From the IMG/VR virus record IMGVR_UViG_3300020174_000004, positions 35,674 through 99,673 of that record: DNA of 64,000 bases; one strand, written 5' to 3'. Shown here in pieces: positions 48,100 through 55,817 of the stretch; the first letter of the stretch is position 1; each line of letters opens with the position of its first letter. A program made the translations under genes and the position numbers. The stretch is from a virus. The notes under the pieces were generated by a model that was given only the letters and a program-made list of their open reading frames with translations, was not told the DNA's origin and did not search any database.

Positions 48100-48498
48100 A
48101 TGGGATATAATTGGGTAAATGATATTGCAATAATGCATGAACATTATAATGTTCATCCTGTTATGGAAAAAATGGATAAAGAAAAGCTTAAAACTTTTCT
48201 TCAATTTAGGATTAATTTTCTCCAAGAAGAACTTGATGAGATGAAAACAGCAAAATCTGCTGAAGATGTTGTAGATGCTCTTATTGATTTATGTGTTGTA
48301 GCAATTGGAACACTTGATTGTTTTAAAGTAGATTCATATAAAGCATGGGATGAAGTTCTTAAGGCAAATATGAATAAAGAAGTTGGTGTTAAGCCAGAAC
48401 GTCCTAATCCTCTTGGTTTACCTGATCTTATTAAGCCACTGGGATGGGTAGCGCCTTCACATGAAAATAATCATGGAATTTTGACTAAGGTATTTTAA
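48100..48498 (+). CDS. MazG-like NTP pyrophosphohydrolase
   Basis: A 132-residue all-alpha pyrophosphohydrolase. Metal-binding motifs E-E-L-D-E (near residue 45) and D-V-V-D-A-L-I-D (near 58) are present. The superfamily includes MazG and dimeric dUTPases, which hydrolyse nucleoside triphosphates to monophosphates. Beside a TS-fold enzyme and a dCMP deaminase it could trim canonical pyrimidine dNTPs. That use is inferred. Confidence 0.75.
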   Translation: MGYNWVNDIAIMHEHYNVHPVMEKMDKEKLKTFLQFRINFLQEELDEMKTAKSAEDVVDALIDLCVVAIGTLDCFKVDSYKAWDEVLKANMNKEVGVKPERPNPLGLPDLIKPLGWVAPSHENNHGILTKVF

Positions 48499-48500
48499 TA

Positions 48501-48950
48501 ATGTTTGATACAAGATTCAATATTGGCAATATTGGTGAAGAAGTAGTTAATAACTTTTTTATTAATGCTATTAGATCAAAAGATTGGTATGATTCTAAAA
48601 AAGATGGTTGTATTGGTGATATGACTTATGAAGTGAAAACTTTTCGTCTTAATAATAAAACAAAAAGTTTTTGGGTTGGACAGAATAAAACACAAACCAT
48701 GTGGAACAAATTGGATAATGTAGATTTACTATTTTTTATAAAAATTCCAGAATCTAAAAATGAAAAATCTATATTATATTTAAGTACAGATCATAAAAAC
48801 TCTTGGAAAATGTTTTATAAAAATGATGGAACACCATGCAGAGGATATATGCTAAATAAGTGTTTACCTTTAACTGAAATTAGTATAGAATTATCTAATA
48901 TTCTGCTAGAAAACTCAAAAAGTATATCTAATCATAGGAGATTCTCATAA
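48501..48950 (+). CDS. Possible PD-(D/E)XK-type nuclease
   Basis: A 149-residue protein with G-N-I-G-E-E at 9-14, then G-C-I-G-D40-M-T-Y-E44-V-K46. A Glu after a helix, an Asp on a strand and E-x-K two turns later is the pattern of small PD-(D/E)XK nucleases. The spacing between D40 and E44 is short, so the call is tentative. It lies within the nucleotide metabolism block and could process host or competitor DNA. Confidence 0.4.
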   Translation: MFDTRFNIGNIGEEVVNNFFINAIRSKDWYDSKKDGCIGDMTYEVKTFRLNNKTKSFWVGQNKTQTMWNKLDNVDLLFFIKIPESKNEKSILYLSTDHKNSWKMFYKNDGTPCRGYMLNKCLPLTEISIELSNILLENSKSISNHRRFS

Positions 48951-49294
48951 TGAGTGAAAAAGAATCAGTAAAAGTTCTTCAAGAGTGTATTGATTTACAG
49001 CTTAAGAAATCAAATGATTATCAGAATCCTAATTCTGTTATTAGACAGGCTGATTATTACCCAAATGGTTGCTTGACAATTCTTGATACCATGCATGGCA
49101 AAATTCTTAGAATGCGATCGGTAATGGACGCAATGGTTAATGATCCAGATTATAAGCCAAACTTTGAATCACTAGAAGATTCTGCAAAAGATCTTGTAAA
49201 CTATGCTTCATTCTTTGTTTCTTACTCTCGTGGTAAGATTGATGGCCAAAATACAGATCGTGATTTCTTGAATAGAAAGATAAAGAATGTTTAA
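48950..49294 (+). CDS. Nmad1/DUF1599-like nucleotide-modification-associated protein
   Basis: A 114-residue helical protein. The order C-I-D-L-Q-L-K-K-S-N-D-Y-Q-N near residue 12, I-L-R-M-R-S near 50, and F-E-S-L-E-D-S-A-K-D-L-V-N-Y-A near 75 fits the DUF1599/Nmad1 family as I recall it, a family linked by gene context to phage DNA base modification. It overlaps the TS-fold gene by 8 bases, consistent with a joint pathway. Exact activity unknown. Confidence 0.6.
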   Translation: MSEKESVKVLQECIDLQLKKSNDYQNPNSVIRQADYYPNGCLTILDTMHGKILRMRSVMDAMVNDPDYKPNFESLEDSAKDLVNYASFFVSYSRGKIDGQNTDRDFLNRKIKNV

Positions 49295-49943
49295 TAGAAA
49301 TACAGTTGCTGATATTCGAGAAGAATTCAAAAGACTTCTTGATGAGAAGCAGTTTGTTACAGATAAAAGTGGTGTTAAGATAGTTGAAATACCTAATGCT
49401 TCTTTTATTGCTAATGAATCATGTATTTTTGGTACAGTTAATTATGATTATGTTTTACGTGAATTAAGTTGGTATTATTCAGAATCATTGAATGTAAATG
49501 ATATTCCAGGCGGTCCTCCAGCAGTTTGGAAACTAGTTGCTGATAAAGATGGATATATTAATTCCAATTATGGTTGGTGTATTTTTTCTCCAGAAAATTT
49601 TAGTCAGTATGATAAAGTTTTAAATGAACTTAAAACTTCACCAGAATCTCGCCGAGCAATTATGATTTATACTCGTCCAACTATGTGGTATGATTATAAT
49701 GATAATGGTCGTTCAGATTTTATGTGTACAAATGCTGTTCAGTATATGATTAGAAATAATAAACTTCAAACAATTGTTCAAATGAGATCCAATGATGTTA
49801 TCTTTGGATATAAAAATGATTTTGCCTGGCAAAATCAAATACATGAAAAACTTGCAGACGATCTTAATATTGAATATGGCGATATTCATTGGAATGTTGG
49901 TTCTTTACATGTTTATGAAAAACACTTTCATTTGGTAAAATAA
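49287..49943 (+). CDS. Thymidylate-synthase-fold enzyme, dCMP hydroxymethylase-like
   Basis: A 218-residue enzyme. The catalytic Cys147 (F-M-C-T-N), Arg167 (Q-M-R-S-N-D) and the H-V-Y pair near residue 208 align without gaps to E. coli ThyA Cys146, Arg166 and His207-x-Tyr209. At +31 from the Cys, where thymidylate synthases have Asn177 for uracil, this protein has Asp178. In T4 dCMP hydroxymethylase the corresponding residue is Asp (179) and sets cytosine specificity. I therefore prefer a dCMP-hydroxymethylating (or methylating) enzyme using methylene-tetrahydrofolate. It is shorter than ThyA (264) and T4 gp42 (246). dUMP as substrate is not excluded. Confidence 0.7.
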   Translation: MFNRNTVADIREEFKRLLDEKQFVTDKSGVKIVEIPNASFIANESCIFGTVNYDYVLRELSWYYSESLNVNDIPGGPPAVWKLVADKDGYINSNYGWCIFSPENFSQYDKVLNELKTSPESRRAIMIYTRPTMWYDYNDNGRSDFMCTNAVQYMIRNNKLQTIVQMRSNDVIFGYKNDFAWQNQIHEKLADDLNIEYGDIHWNVGSLHVYEKHFHLVK

Positions 49944-50407
49944 TGCGAATAGGTTCAAGACCCATACATAAATGGGATTATCGATATTTGGAAATGGCTC
50001 AATTGATTTCTACATGGTCAAAAGATCCAAGTACAAAAGTGGGTTCTATAGTTGTTGGATCAAAAGGTCAAATATTAACCCAAGGATATAATGGGTTACC
50101 AAGAGGAATTCAAGATTCAAATGAAAGATTAAATGATAGACCAACAAAACTAAAATATGTAGTTCATTCAGAAATGAATTGCATATACAATGCCAGCTAT
50201 AATGGAGTTTCATTGGAAAATTCTACTTTATATGTTTATGGTCTTCCTGTATGTTCCGAATGTGCTAAAGGCGTTATTCAAGTAGGAATAAAAAGAGTAA
50301 TTATGTGTTATCCATCTAGTATTGATGATAGATGGAGAAATTCTTTTGAAGATACGGCTAATATGTTTGATGAAGCTGGAGTGAAATTTAATAATTATGA
50401 AAAGTAA
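49943..50407 (+). CDS. cd: dCMP deaminase
   Basis: A 154-residue zinc deaminase. His75-x-Glu77 (H-S-E-M-N) and Cys104-S-E-Cys107 are the zinc and catalytic residues; N-G-L-P-R-G near residue 50 is typical for deoxycytidylate deaminases. It converts dCMP to dUMP. The start overlaps the preceding stop (TAATG). Together with the TS-fold neighbour it controls the dCMP/dUMP balance. Confidence 0.9.
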   Translation: MRIGSRPIHKWDYRYLEMAQLISTWSKDPSTKVGSIVVGSKGQILTQGYNGLPRGIQDSNERLNDRPTKLKYVVHSEMNCIYNASYNGVSLENSTLYVYGLPVCSECAKGVIQVGIKRVIMCYPSSIDDRWRNSFEDTANMFDEAGVKFNNYEK

Positions 50408-50421
50408 ATCACTAAATACAC

Positions 50422-50458
50422 TGAGAGCTACTCTGGGCCCCCAGTCAAATTTCTCTCA
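50422..50458 (+). terminator. Hairpin between dCMP deaminase and inositol-phosphate synthase genes
   Basis: CTGGG and CCCAG (50433-50437, 50440-50444) form an inner stem inside an outer TGAGAG/CTCTCA pair (50422-50427, 50453-50458). There is no long T run, so it may be an attenuator or RNA-stabilising element rather than a full terminator. Confidence 0.5.
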
Positions 50459-50490
50459 TTAAAAAACTGATATAAAAGAAAGGGTAAAAA

Positions 50491-51639
50491 ATGAATAATA
50501 TTCGTGTAGCCATTGTTGGCGTTGGTAACTGTGCAAAATCTCTAGTTGAAGGTGTTGCACTATATAGTGCAACTTCACGTGTTGATGGGCTTGCATTTGA
50601 AAATATTGGAGGCTATAAGGCTGAAAATATTGAATTTGTTTTGGCATATGACATTGATACTCGCAAAGTTGGTAGAAAGCTTGCTGATGCTATTTTTGCA
50701 AAGCCAAATTGCGCAATGGATTTTGAAGTATCACGTCAAAATATTGAAAAAGTTTGTTCAAATACCATAGTGAAGCGTGGTGCTTTGTATGATGGTGTTG
50801 CACCACACATGCTTAATATGCCAGAAGATGAATCTTTTAGAGTAACAAAAGATCCTGAACCATCCAAGGAAGAAATTATTAAAAATCTTCGTGATAATAA
50901 GGTTGATGTTCTTCTTAATTACTTACCAGTTGGATCAGAAACTGCTACTCGTTTTTACATTGAAGCATGCATTGAAGCAAAGGTTCCTTTTGTCAATTGT
51001 ATTCCAGTATTCATTGTTTCAGACCCATATTGGGAAAAAAGACTAATTGAAGCAGGAATTCCTGCAATTGGCGATGATATGAGAAGCCAGCTTGGTGCTA
51101 GTGTTATGTCACAGGCATTGCAGGAACTATTCTTTAATCGTGGTATGAAAGTAAAGTTCCATGAACAAACAAATCATGGTGGTAATACTGATTTTCTTAA
51201 TATGATGGATCAGAGTCGACTTGCTAGCAAAAAGATTTCTAAGGAAAATGTAATTAGATCACAAAATGATATTCGTGGAATCCCGGTTCCAAAGAATGGC
51301 ATTTATGCTGGACCATCAAGCTATATTCCTTATCATCAGGATAATAAGATTGCACATTTTAGAATTGAAGCTGAAGGATTTGGTGGCGCGCCAGTAATTT
51401 TTGATGCCCGTTTATCAGTACAAGATTCACCCAATTCTGCTGGTGTTGTTATTGATGCTATTAGATATCTTCAGGTTGCTAAAGAACTAGGACTTGTTGG
51501 TTCTCTACGTGGACCTTCAGCAGCTACACAAAAGACTCCACCAACACAGATGATGATTCAAGATGCATATGAAGAATGCAAGGCTTTAGCAGAAAGGCGG
51601 ATTACCGAAACTGTAAGGAATCATAATATCCATGATTAA
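50491..51639 (+). CDS. ino1: myo-Inositol-1(3)-phosphate synthase
   Basis: A 382-residue enzyme of the short, actinobacterial-type INO1 group. The NAD-binding start (V-A-I-V-G-V-G-N-C-A), N-C-I-P-V-F, G-D-D-M-R-S-Q-L-G-A near residue 204, the G-G-N-T-D-F-L-N-M motif near 232 and S-K-K-I-S-K match the family closely. It converts glucose 6-phosphate to inositol phosphate. GC content and ribosome site (AAAGGG) are ordinary for this phage, so the gene is well settled. It sits between the nucleotide genes and the DNA-modifying-looking genes, overlapping the HAD gene by 8 bases. Confidence 0.9.
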   Translation: MNNIRVAIVGVGNCAKSLVEGVALYSATSRVDGLAFENIGGYKAENIEFVLAYDIDTRKVGRKLADAIFAKPNCAMDFEVSRQNIEKVCSNTIVKRGALYDGVAPHMLNMPEDESFRVTKDPEPSKEEIIKNLRDNKVDVLLNYLPVGSETATRFYIEACIEAKVPFVNCIPVFIVSDPYWEKRLIEAGIPAIGDDMRSQLGASVMSQALQELFFNRGMKVKFHEQTNHGGNTDFLNMMDQSRLASKKISKENVIRSQNDIRGIPVPKNGIYAGPSSYIPYHQDNKIAHFRIEAEGFGGAPVIFDARLSVQDSPNSAGVVIDAIRYLQVAKELGLVGSLRGPSAATQKTPPTQMMIQDAYEECKALAERRITETVRNHNIHD

Positions 51640-52012
51640 TACCTTTGATATAGATGGTGTAATCTATATGGGTGATAAATACACTGGGGTCTTTCCTGGC
51701 CCCAGTGATATAATCATTACCGGTCGTTCTTTTGAAGAAAGACACTACACCGAAAAAATGCTTATGGCTAGAAATATTTCAAACCATGTGTATTATAATA
51801 ATAAAAGATTTGAAGATAAAACTAGAGAAAGTTCGGGTTTACATAAAGCTAATACTATTAGGAGTCTTTTAAATAGTGGATATGAAATTGGTATTCACTT
51901 TGAAGATGATGAAATTCAAGCACAGGTTATTAGTAATTTAATACCAGAAATTAATGTAGTTATATTAAAGCACAATCTTGTTGATAAAGAGAATGTTTGG
52001 CATGGAAAATAA
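51632..52012 (+). CDS. HAD-superfamily phosphatase-like protein
   Basis: A 126-residue minimal HAD protein: motif I F-D-I-D-G-V at residues 5-10, motif II I-I-T-G-R near 29, and motif IV F-E-D-D-E near 89. There is no clear cap domain. The start overlaps the INO1 stop, so it could remove phosphate from the inositol phosphate made next door; a nucleotide or 3'-phosphate substrate is the alternative. It overlaps the next gene by 11 bases. Confidence 0.7.
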   Translation: MINTFDIDGVIYMGDKYTGVFPGPSDIIITGRSFEERHYTEKMLMARNISNHVYYNNKRFEDKTRESSGLHKANTIRSLLNSGYEIGIHFEDDEIQAQVISNLIPEINVVILKHNLVDKENVWHGK

Positions 52013-53069
52013 TTATAATTATAATTGGTATAATTTTGATAAAGAATTAATGAAAGACTTTAATTGGTTTTTACACAAAATTAATAAAAGAGCTTGTATT
52101 AATTATGGATTTATTAAAGAAAAATATGAAGCGGTAAATCGCTTTGGACAAGAAGATTGGGGATTAGGCGAGGATGTAGAATATTTCCATCCAACTATTA
52201 CTCTTGATGATCGAATGCGTTATATTTGTCAAGTTATAGTAAAACATCCTATGAGTGAATTTAATGTTCTTGGTAATACCATTATTTCACATTTTTATGG
52301 TGCTCGTGGTGTACATCAAACTATAACAGGATCTTTAGATCCAAATAATTGTTTTGTTGATTTTGATGAAGTGGCAAATGACAATCAAGATTATATTAAA
52401 TGGTTACGAAGCACTGTAGAAAAAGAAACAAAAATTAATAAAAAGCCAGTATGGGGAACTACTGAATTGCATACGCCAATTCAGGCTGCTGCTAGAAATT
52501 ATTGTAGAGAAAAATATGATAATAAAGATAGACCATTTCATACAATTGATGTTATTGAATGGGTTGCATCGTTCAAAGATAATGGAATAGCAAAAGCATT
52601 ACTACATGAAGTTGATCATCTTAAAGATGCATTTAAAGCCTTAACAAAACACAAAGGTATTGGCGAATATTATGGATTTCATTGTTCAACATCAACTAGT
52701 GTTATTCCACAAGCTAAATATCATCATGACCAAAGATTTGTAGCACCAGGACCAGGAGCCAGATATACAATTAATAAAATATGGCCAGAAGCACCAAAAT
52801 CTTTATATGCTGAAGCAGTTTATTTTTTACGTGAAAATGCTGATGAAATTGGATTAACTGAAAATGTTGAATTTCATCCAGATGCATGGAATATTGATAA
52901 TACCTTTACATTTCCACAAGATAGTTTAAAATATTATGGTACAGAAGTTCTTTCATGCCAGTTTGGTATATATCTACAAATACGTAATAATAAAAATGCG
53001 TGTAATAAAAGAAAAGTTTCTAGAATAGATTCTGATACAAATAATACACTTGAAGGATTTTTATCATGA
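52002..53069 (+). CDS. Putative DNA base-hypermodification protein with clamp-binding tail
   Basis: A 355-residue protein. The stretch G-I-G-E-Y-Y-G-F-H near residue 220, H-H-D-Q-R-F-V, and A-P-G-P-G-A-R at 248-254 resembles the helical catalytic domain of aGPT-Pplase/5-hmdU-kinase-type hypermodification proteins, which share an F-V-x-P-G-P-G-A pattern; this is from memory and needs profile comparison. The last residues, N-T-L-E-G-F-L-S, form a PIP-box-like tail also present in the next two proteins. The start ATG 52002 lies inside the HAD gene end; ATGs at 51993 and a TTG at 51978 are alternatives. If the family call is wrong it remains a conserved unknown. Confidence 0.45.
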   Translation: MENNYNYNWYNFDKELMKDFNWFLHKINKRACINYGFIKEKYEAVNRFGQEDWGLGEDVEYFHPTITLDDRMRYICQVIVKHPMSEFNVLGNTIISHFYGARGVHQTITGSLDPNNCFVDFDEVANDNQDYIKWLRSTVEKETKINKKPVWGTTELHTPIQAAARNYCREKYDNKDRPFHTIDVIEWVASFKDNGIAKALLHEVDHLKDAFKALTKHKGIGEYYGFHCSTSTSVIPQAKYHHDQRFVAPGPGARYTINKIWPEAPKSLYAEAVYFLRENADEIGLTENVEFHPDAWNIDNTFTFPQDSLKYYGTEVLSCQFGIYLQIRNNKNACNKRKVSRIDSDTNNTLEGFLS

Positions 53070-54166
53070 AATGTGTAATTGCAGCTCCATTTATTCCTAT
53101 ATCGTCCCAATTGGCAAGTCATAGAGCCGCGCAAGGAATAATTTATGCTGATATTCTAAAACAATATCATTGTGATAATATACATGTTTCTCTTTCAAGG
53201 CCTTCAATACAGGGTGATTCAGCTAAAGAAGAAAATAAAAAAGAGGATTTTAATAAGTATGATAGACTTTACATATATCATGGAAATGATAGAAAAGCGG
53301 ATTGTACTGATTTAAATTTTTTTGGTGGAACAAAAAACTTTCCTCACGCTTATAATATAAGAAATATATCTAAATTTAAAGGTGAAGTTTATTCTCTTCA
53401 TTATGATATGCCTGATTATGCTCAAATGTTAAAAAATAAACTTGATGGTCATCTTCTTCGTGAAGGAAATTTAGATAGTGTTGTAAAAGAATTTCTTGAA
53501 GTTGATATTGAAAATCTTAAAAAGATGCAAGAACGAGCAATTACATTAGAACCAATTGGTCCATGGGATAAACTTGTAATGGGTGATAGTCATGCAATAT
53601 GCATGTATCGTCCAGGATGGAATGTTAACTCCGTACCATTTAAAACTTTACATGGTGCCTTAAAACAAGGACTAAATTCATTTATAAACATGTCAAATGT
53701 AAAGCATGTTGAATATTATTTTGGTAATATTGATATTAGACATCATATATGTAGATTTGAAGATATTAAGTCTACAATTAATATTCTTGTAGAAAAATAT
53801 ATTAATCAGGTTAATGAACTTAATATGGAAACTAAAGCCATTTATGAACTTCTTCCAATAGAAAATGAAAGTAGAAGTATTCCTAAAAGTGGATGGTATG
53901 AAAAAACTCCATTCTATGGCTCTTGGTCACAAAGAAATGATGCAAGATTATATTTTAAAGAAAAACTTATAAATATGTCCCAAGGAACTGGTATAACTAT
54001 AAAAGAATGGATAACTCCAGAATTTTATAATTCAATTGGTGAAATGGATTTTAAAGTGATGGAAAAACCCAAGTCTGTTCATCTTTCTAGGGAATATTAC
54101 CCTTATTGGCAAGGTCTTGAATATAATAAAATTGAAAAAATAAGTTTGGAAAGCTTTTTCTCATGA
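53066..54166 (+). CDS. Two-domain protein with SGNH-hydrolase-like C-terminal part and clamp-binding tail
   Basis: A 366-residue protein starting in an ATGA overlap. Residues 1-125 form an alpha/beta domain (C-V-I-A-A-P-F-I-P then L-Y-I-Y-H-G-N-D). Residues about 168-345 have SGNH hallmarks: G-D-S-H at 173-176 (block I), Y-F-G-N-I-D-I-R-H-H at 218-227 (block III) and K-S-V-H-L-S-R near the end (block V). SGNH enzymes are esterases or acyltransferases. The final K-I-S-L-E-S-F-F-S repeats the tail of its neighbours. In context it could add or remove acyl groups on modified bases or sugars; this is a hypothesis. Confidence 0.55.
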   Translation: MKCVIAAPFIPISSQLASHRAAQGIIYADILKQYHCDNIHVSLSRPSIQGDSAKEENKKEDFNKYDRLYIYHGNDRKADCTDLNFFGGTKNFPHAYNIRNISKFKGEVYSLHYDMPDYAQMLKNKLDGHLLREGNLDSVVKEFLEVDIENLKKMQERAITLEPIGPWDKLVMGDSHAICMYRPGWNVNSVPFKTLHGALKQGLNSFINMSNVKHVEYYFGNIDIRHHICRFEDIKSTINILVEKYINQVNELNMETKAIYELLPIENESRSIPKSGWYEKTPFYGSWSQRNDARLYFKEKLINMSQGTGITIKEWITPEFYNSIGEMDFKVMEKPKSVHLSREYYPYWQGLEYNKIEKISLESFFS

Positions 54167-55380
54167 AACATTCTACTATTATACCACTTATTGGCGGTGA
54201 AATTATTGCATCAAGCGATGTTTTTGGTGACAAGCCAGAATATATTTTATCATATGATGTTTTTAAACATAATGAATCACATCTTTTAAATTATTGGAAT
54301 AATGAAATTCCATATTATGTATTAGATAAAGGTGATTCTGCGCCAAAAACAAAAATAGATGTGGTTTCAAGTGTTTGCCCTTGTGCAGGACTTAGTCAAT
54401 ATCATCATAAACCAGGTGAAGATAATCAAAATAATCAATGGATGGAAAAAACCGCAAATTATATTCTTGGTGAGGTTAAACCTAAGGTATTTTGGGGTGA
54501 AAATGCGCCAGCACTGGTTGGTAAGATTGGCGAATTCATGCTTAAAAAGCTTAGAAATATTGGTCTTCAAAATGGCTATAGTATGAGTGTATATCTTACT
54601 AAAAACATTAATCATGGTGTTCCACAATTTCGTAAAAGAACATTTTATTTTTTCTGGGATAAAAAGGAATTTGGTGAACGTTGCCCTCTTATCAATTATT
54701 TTGCCAGACCACATAAAAAAATTGAAAATGTAATAATTGATAATGAAAGCAATTTTCAAATGGAGCCAATTAATAATAAAATTCCGTCAAAAGATGATCC
54801 ATATTATCGTTATCTACTTGAAGAAGTTCATGGTGGTGTTACTCATCGTGAATTTTTTGATATATTAGAAACAAAAAATGTTAGAGGAAATGATGTAGAA
54901 TCATTAATTGAAATTGCTGGCCATGATTATAATATGGTTGGAAACTGGATGGAAAAAAATAATTATACTAGAGAAATTGAAAAGTGTAAAAGAAAATTTA
55001 TAAAATTAAAAAATAATGGTAATATAATGAGAAGAGGAACAATTGTTCCTAAAGATTATATTGGCGCCTTTGTTGGCCATTATCCAACTGTTTTAACTCA
55101 TCCATATGAAGATAGATATGTAACATATCGTGAAGCGATGAATATTATGGGGCTTCCACGTGATTTTGAACTTTTAAATCCACAAAAATCAATAAATCAT
55201 ATTTGTCAAAATGTACATTATGATACATCAAAAGATATGGCAATGGAAATAAAATCAGTTTTTGCTGGTGATCGTAAATTTGTTGAAACTGACTTTATGT
55301 TCCAATCCAATTTAAATAAGACTCATGAAGATTGGTCCAATCATGGTAAGGATACAACATTAGAATCATTTTTTGCATAG
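54163..55380 (+). CDS. Cytosine-C5 DNA methyltransferase homologue with clamp-binding tail
   Basis: A 405-residue protein with all C5-methyltransferase blocks: motif I I-P-L-I-G-G-E (6-12), motif IV C-P-C74-A-G-L-S with the catalytic Pro-Cys, motif VI G-E113-N114-A, motif VIII G-V-P-Q-F-R-K-R (152-159), motif IX Y-R-E-A-M-N-I-M-G-L-P near 320 and a motif X-like Q-N-V. The usual P-P-C-Q is C-P-C-A, so it is divergent but retains catalytic residues. It may methylate, or transfer another group to, cytosine. A short target-recognition region suggests modest specificity. It ends T-T-L-E-S-F-F-A. The ATG overlaps the previous stop. Confidence 0.75.
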   Translation: MKHSTIIPLIGGEIIASSDVFGDKPEYILSYDVFKHNESHLLNYWNNEIPYYVLDKGDSAPKTKIDVVSSVCPCAGLSQYHHKPGEDNQNNQWMEKTANYILGEVKPKVFWGENAPALVGKIGEFMLKKLRNIGLQNGYSMSVYLTKNINHGVPQFRKRTFYFFWDKKEFGERCPLINYFARPHKKIENVIIDNESNFQMEPINNKIPSKDDPYYRYLLEEVHGGVTHREFFDILETKNVRGNDVESLIEIAGHDYNMVGNWMEKNNYTREIEKCKRKFIKLKNNGNIMRRGTIVPKDYIGAFVGHYPTVLTHPYEDRYVTYREAMNIMGLPRDFELLNPQKSINHICQNVHYDTSKDMAMEIKSVFAGDRKFVETDFMFQSNLNKTHEDWSNHGKDTTLESFFA

Positions 55381-55392
55381 TGAAAAAATATT

Positions 55393-55421
55393 TTTACAAT
55401 GGTAATAAAATATGATATAAT
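55393..55421 (+). promoter_or_regulatory. Sigma70-like promoter before the DUF3310-like gene
   Basis: TTTACA (55393-55398), a 17-base spacer and TATAAT (55416-55421), 40 bases before the ATG. It starts the clamp/clamp-loader operon. Confidence 0.7.
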
Positions 55422-55460
55422 AAAGATATATAATATAGGAAACTTTGTTATGAGGAAAAT

Positions 55461-55817
55461 ATGAGTGAAGATATTAAAGTAAATGCACACTATTCTGATG
55501 TGCAATGGAACTATGGAAAAAATGATGTTCCATACAAATACTGCGAAGATAATATAATTTCCGATTTTAAGAATTATATTGATTCAACTTATTCAGAACA
55601 CTACAAGACAGAACAAGAAAGTATTGAATGCTTTGATGCATGGATTGCTCTTGGTGATTCTACTCCTACCTTTAGAAATACAGCTTTAAAATATCTTTGG
55701 CGATATGGCAAAAAGAATGGCTCAAATAAAGCCGATTTAATGAAAGCTCTTCATTACGTAATGATGTGCTTATATGTTGATCACTATAAGGAAAAAAATA
55801 ATGGAACTGACATTTAA
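55461..55817 (+). CDS. DUF3310-type protein
   Basis: A 118-residue protein. The pattern E-S-I-E-C-F-D-A, then R-N-T-A-L-K-Y-L-W-R-Y-G-K-K and D-L-M-K-A-L-H-Y-V is the DUF3310 signature, found in many phages and sometimes labelled nucleotide-kinase-like without proof. It may act on nucleotides or as a small regulatory protein. Strong ribosome site (GAGGAAA). Confidence 0.65.
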   Translation: MSEDIKVNAHYSDVQWNYGKNDVPYKYCEDNIISDFKNYIDSTYSEHYKTEQESIECFDAWIALGDSTPTFRNTALKYLWRYGKKNGSNKADLMKALHYVMMCLYVDHYKEKNNGTDI

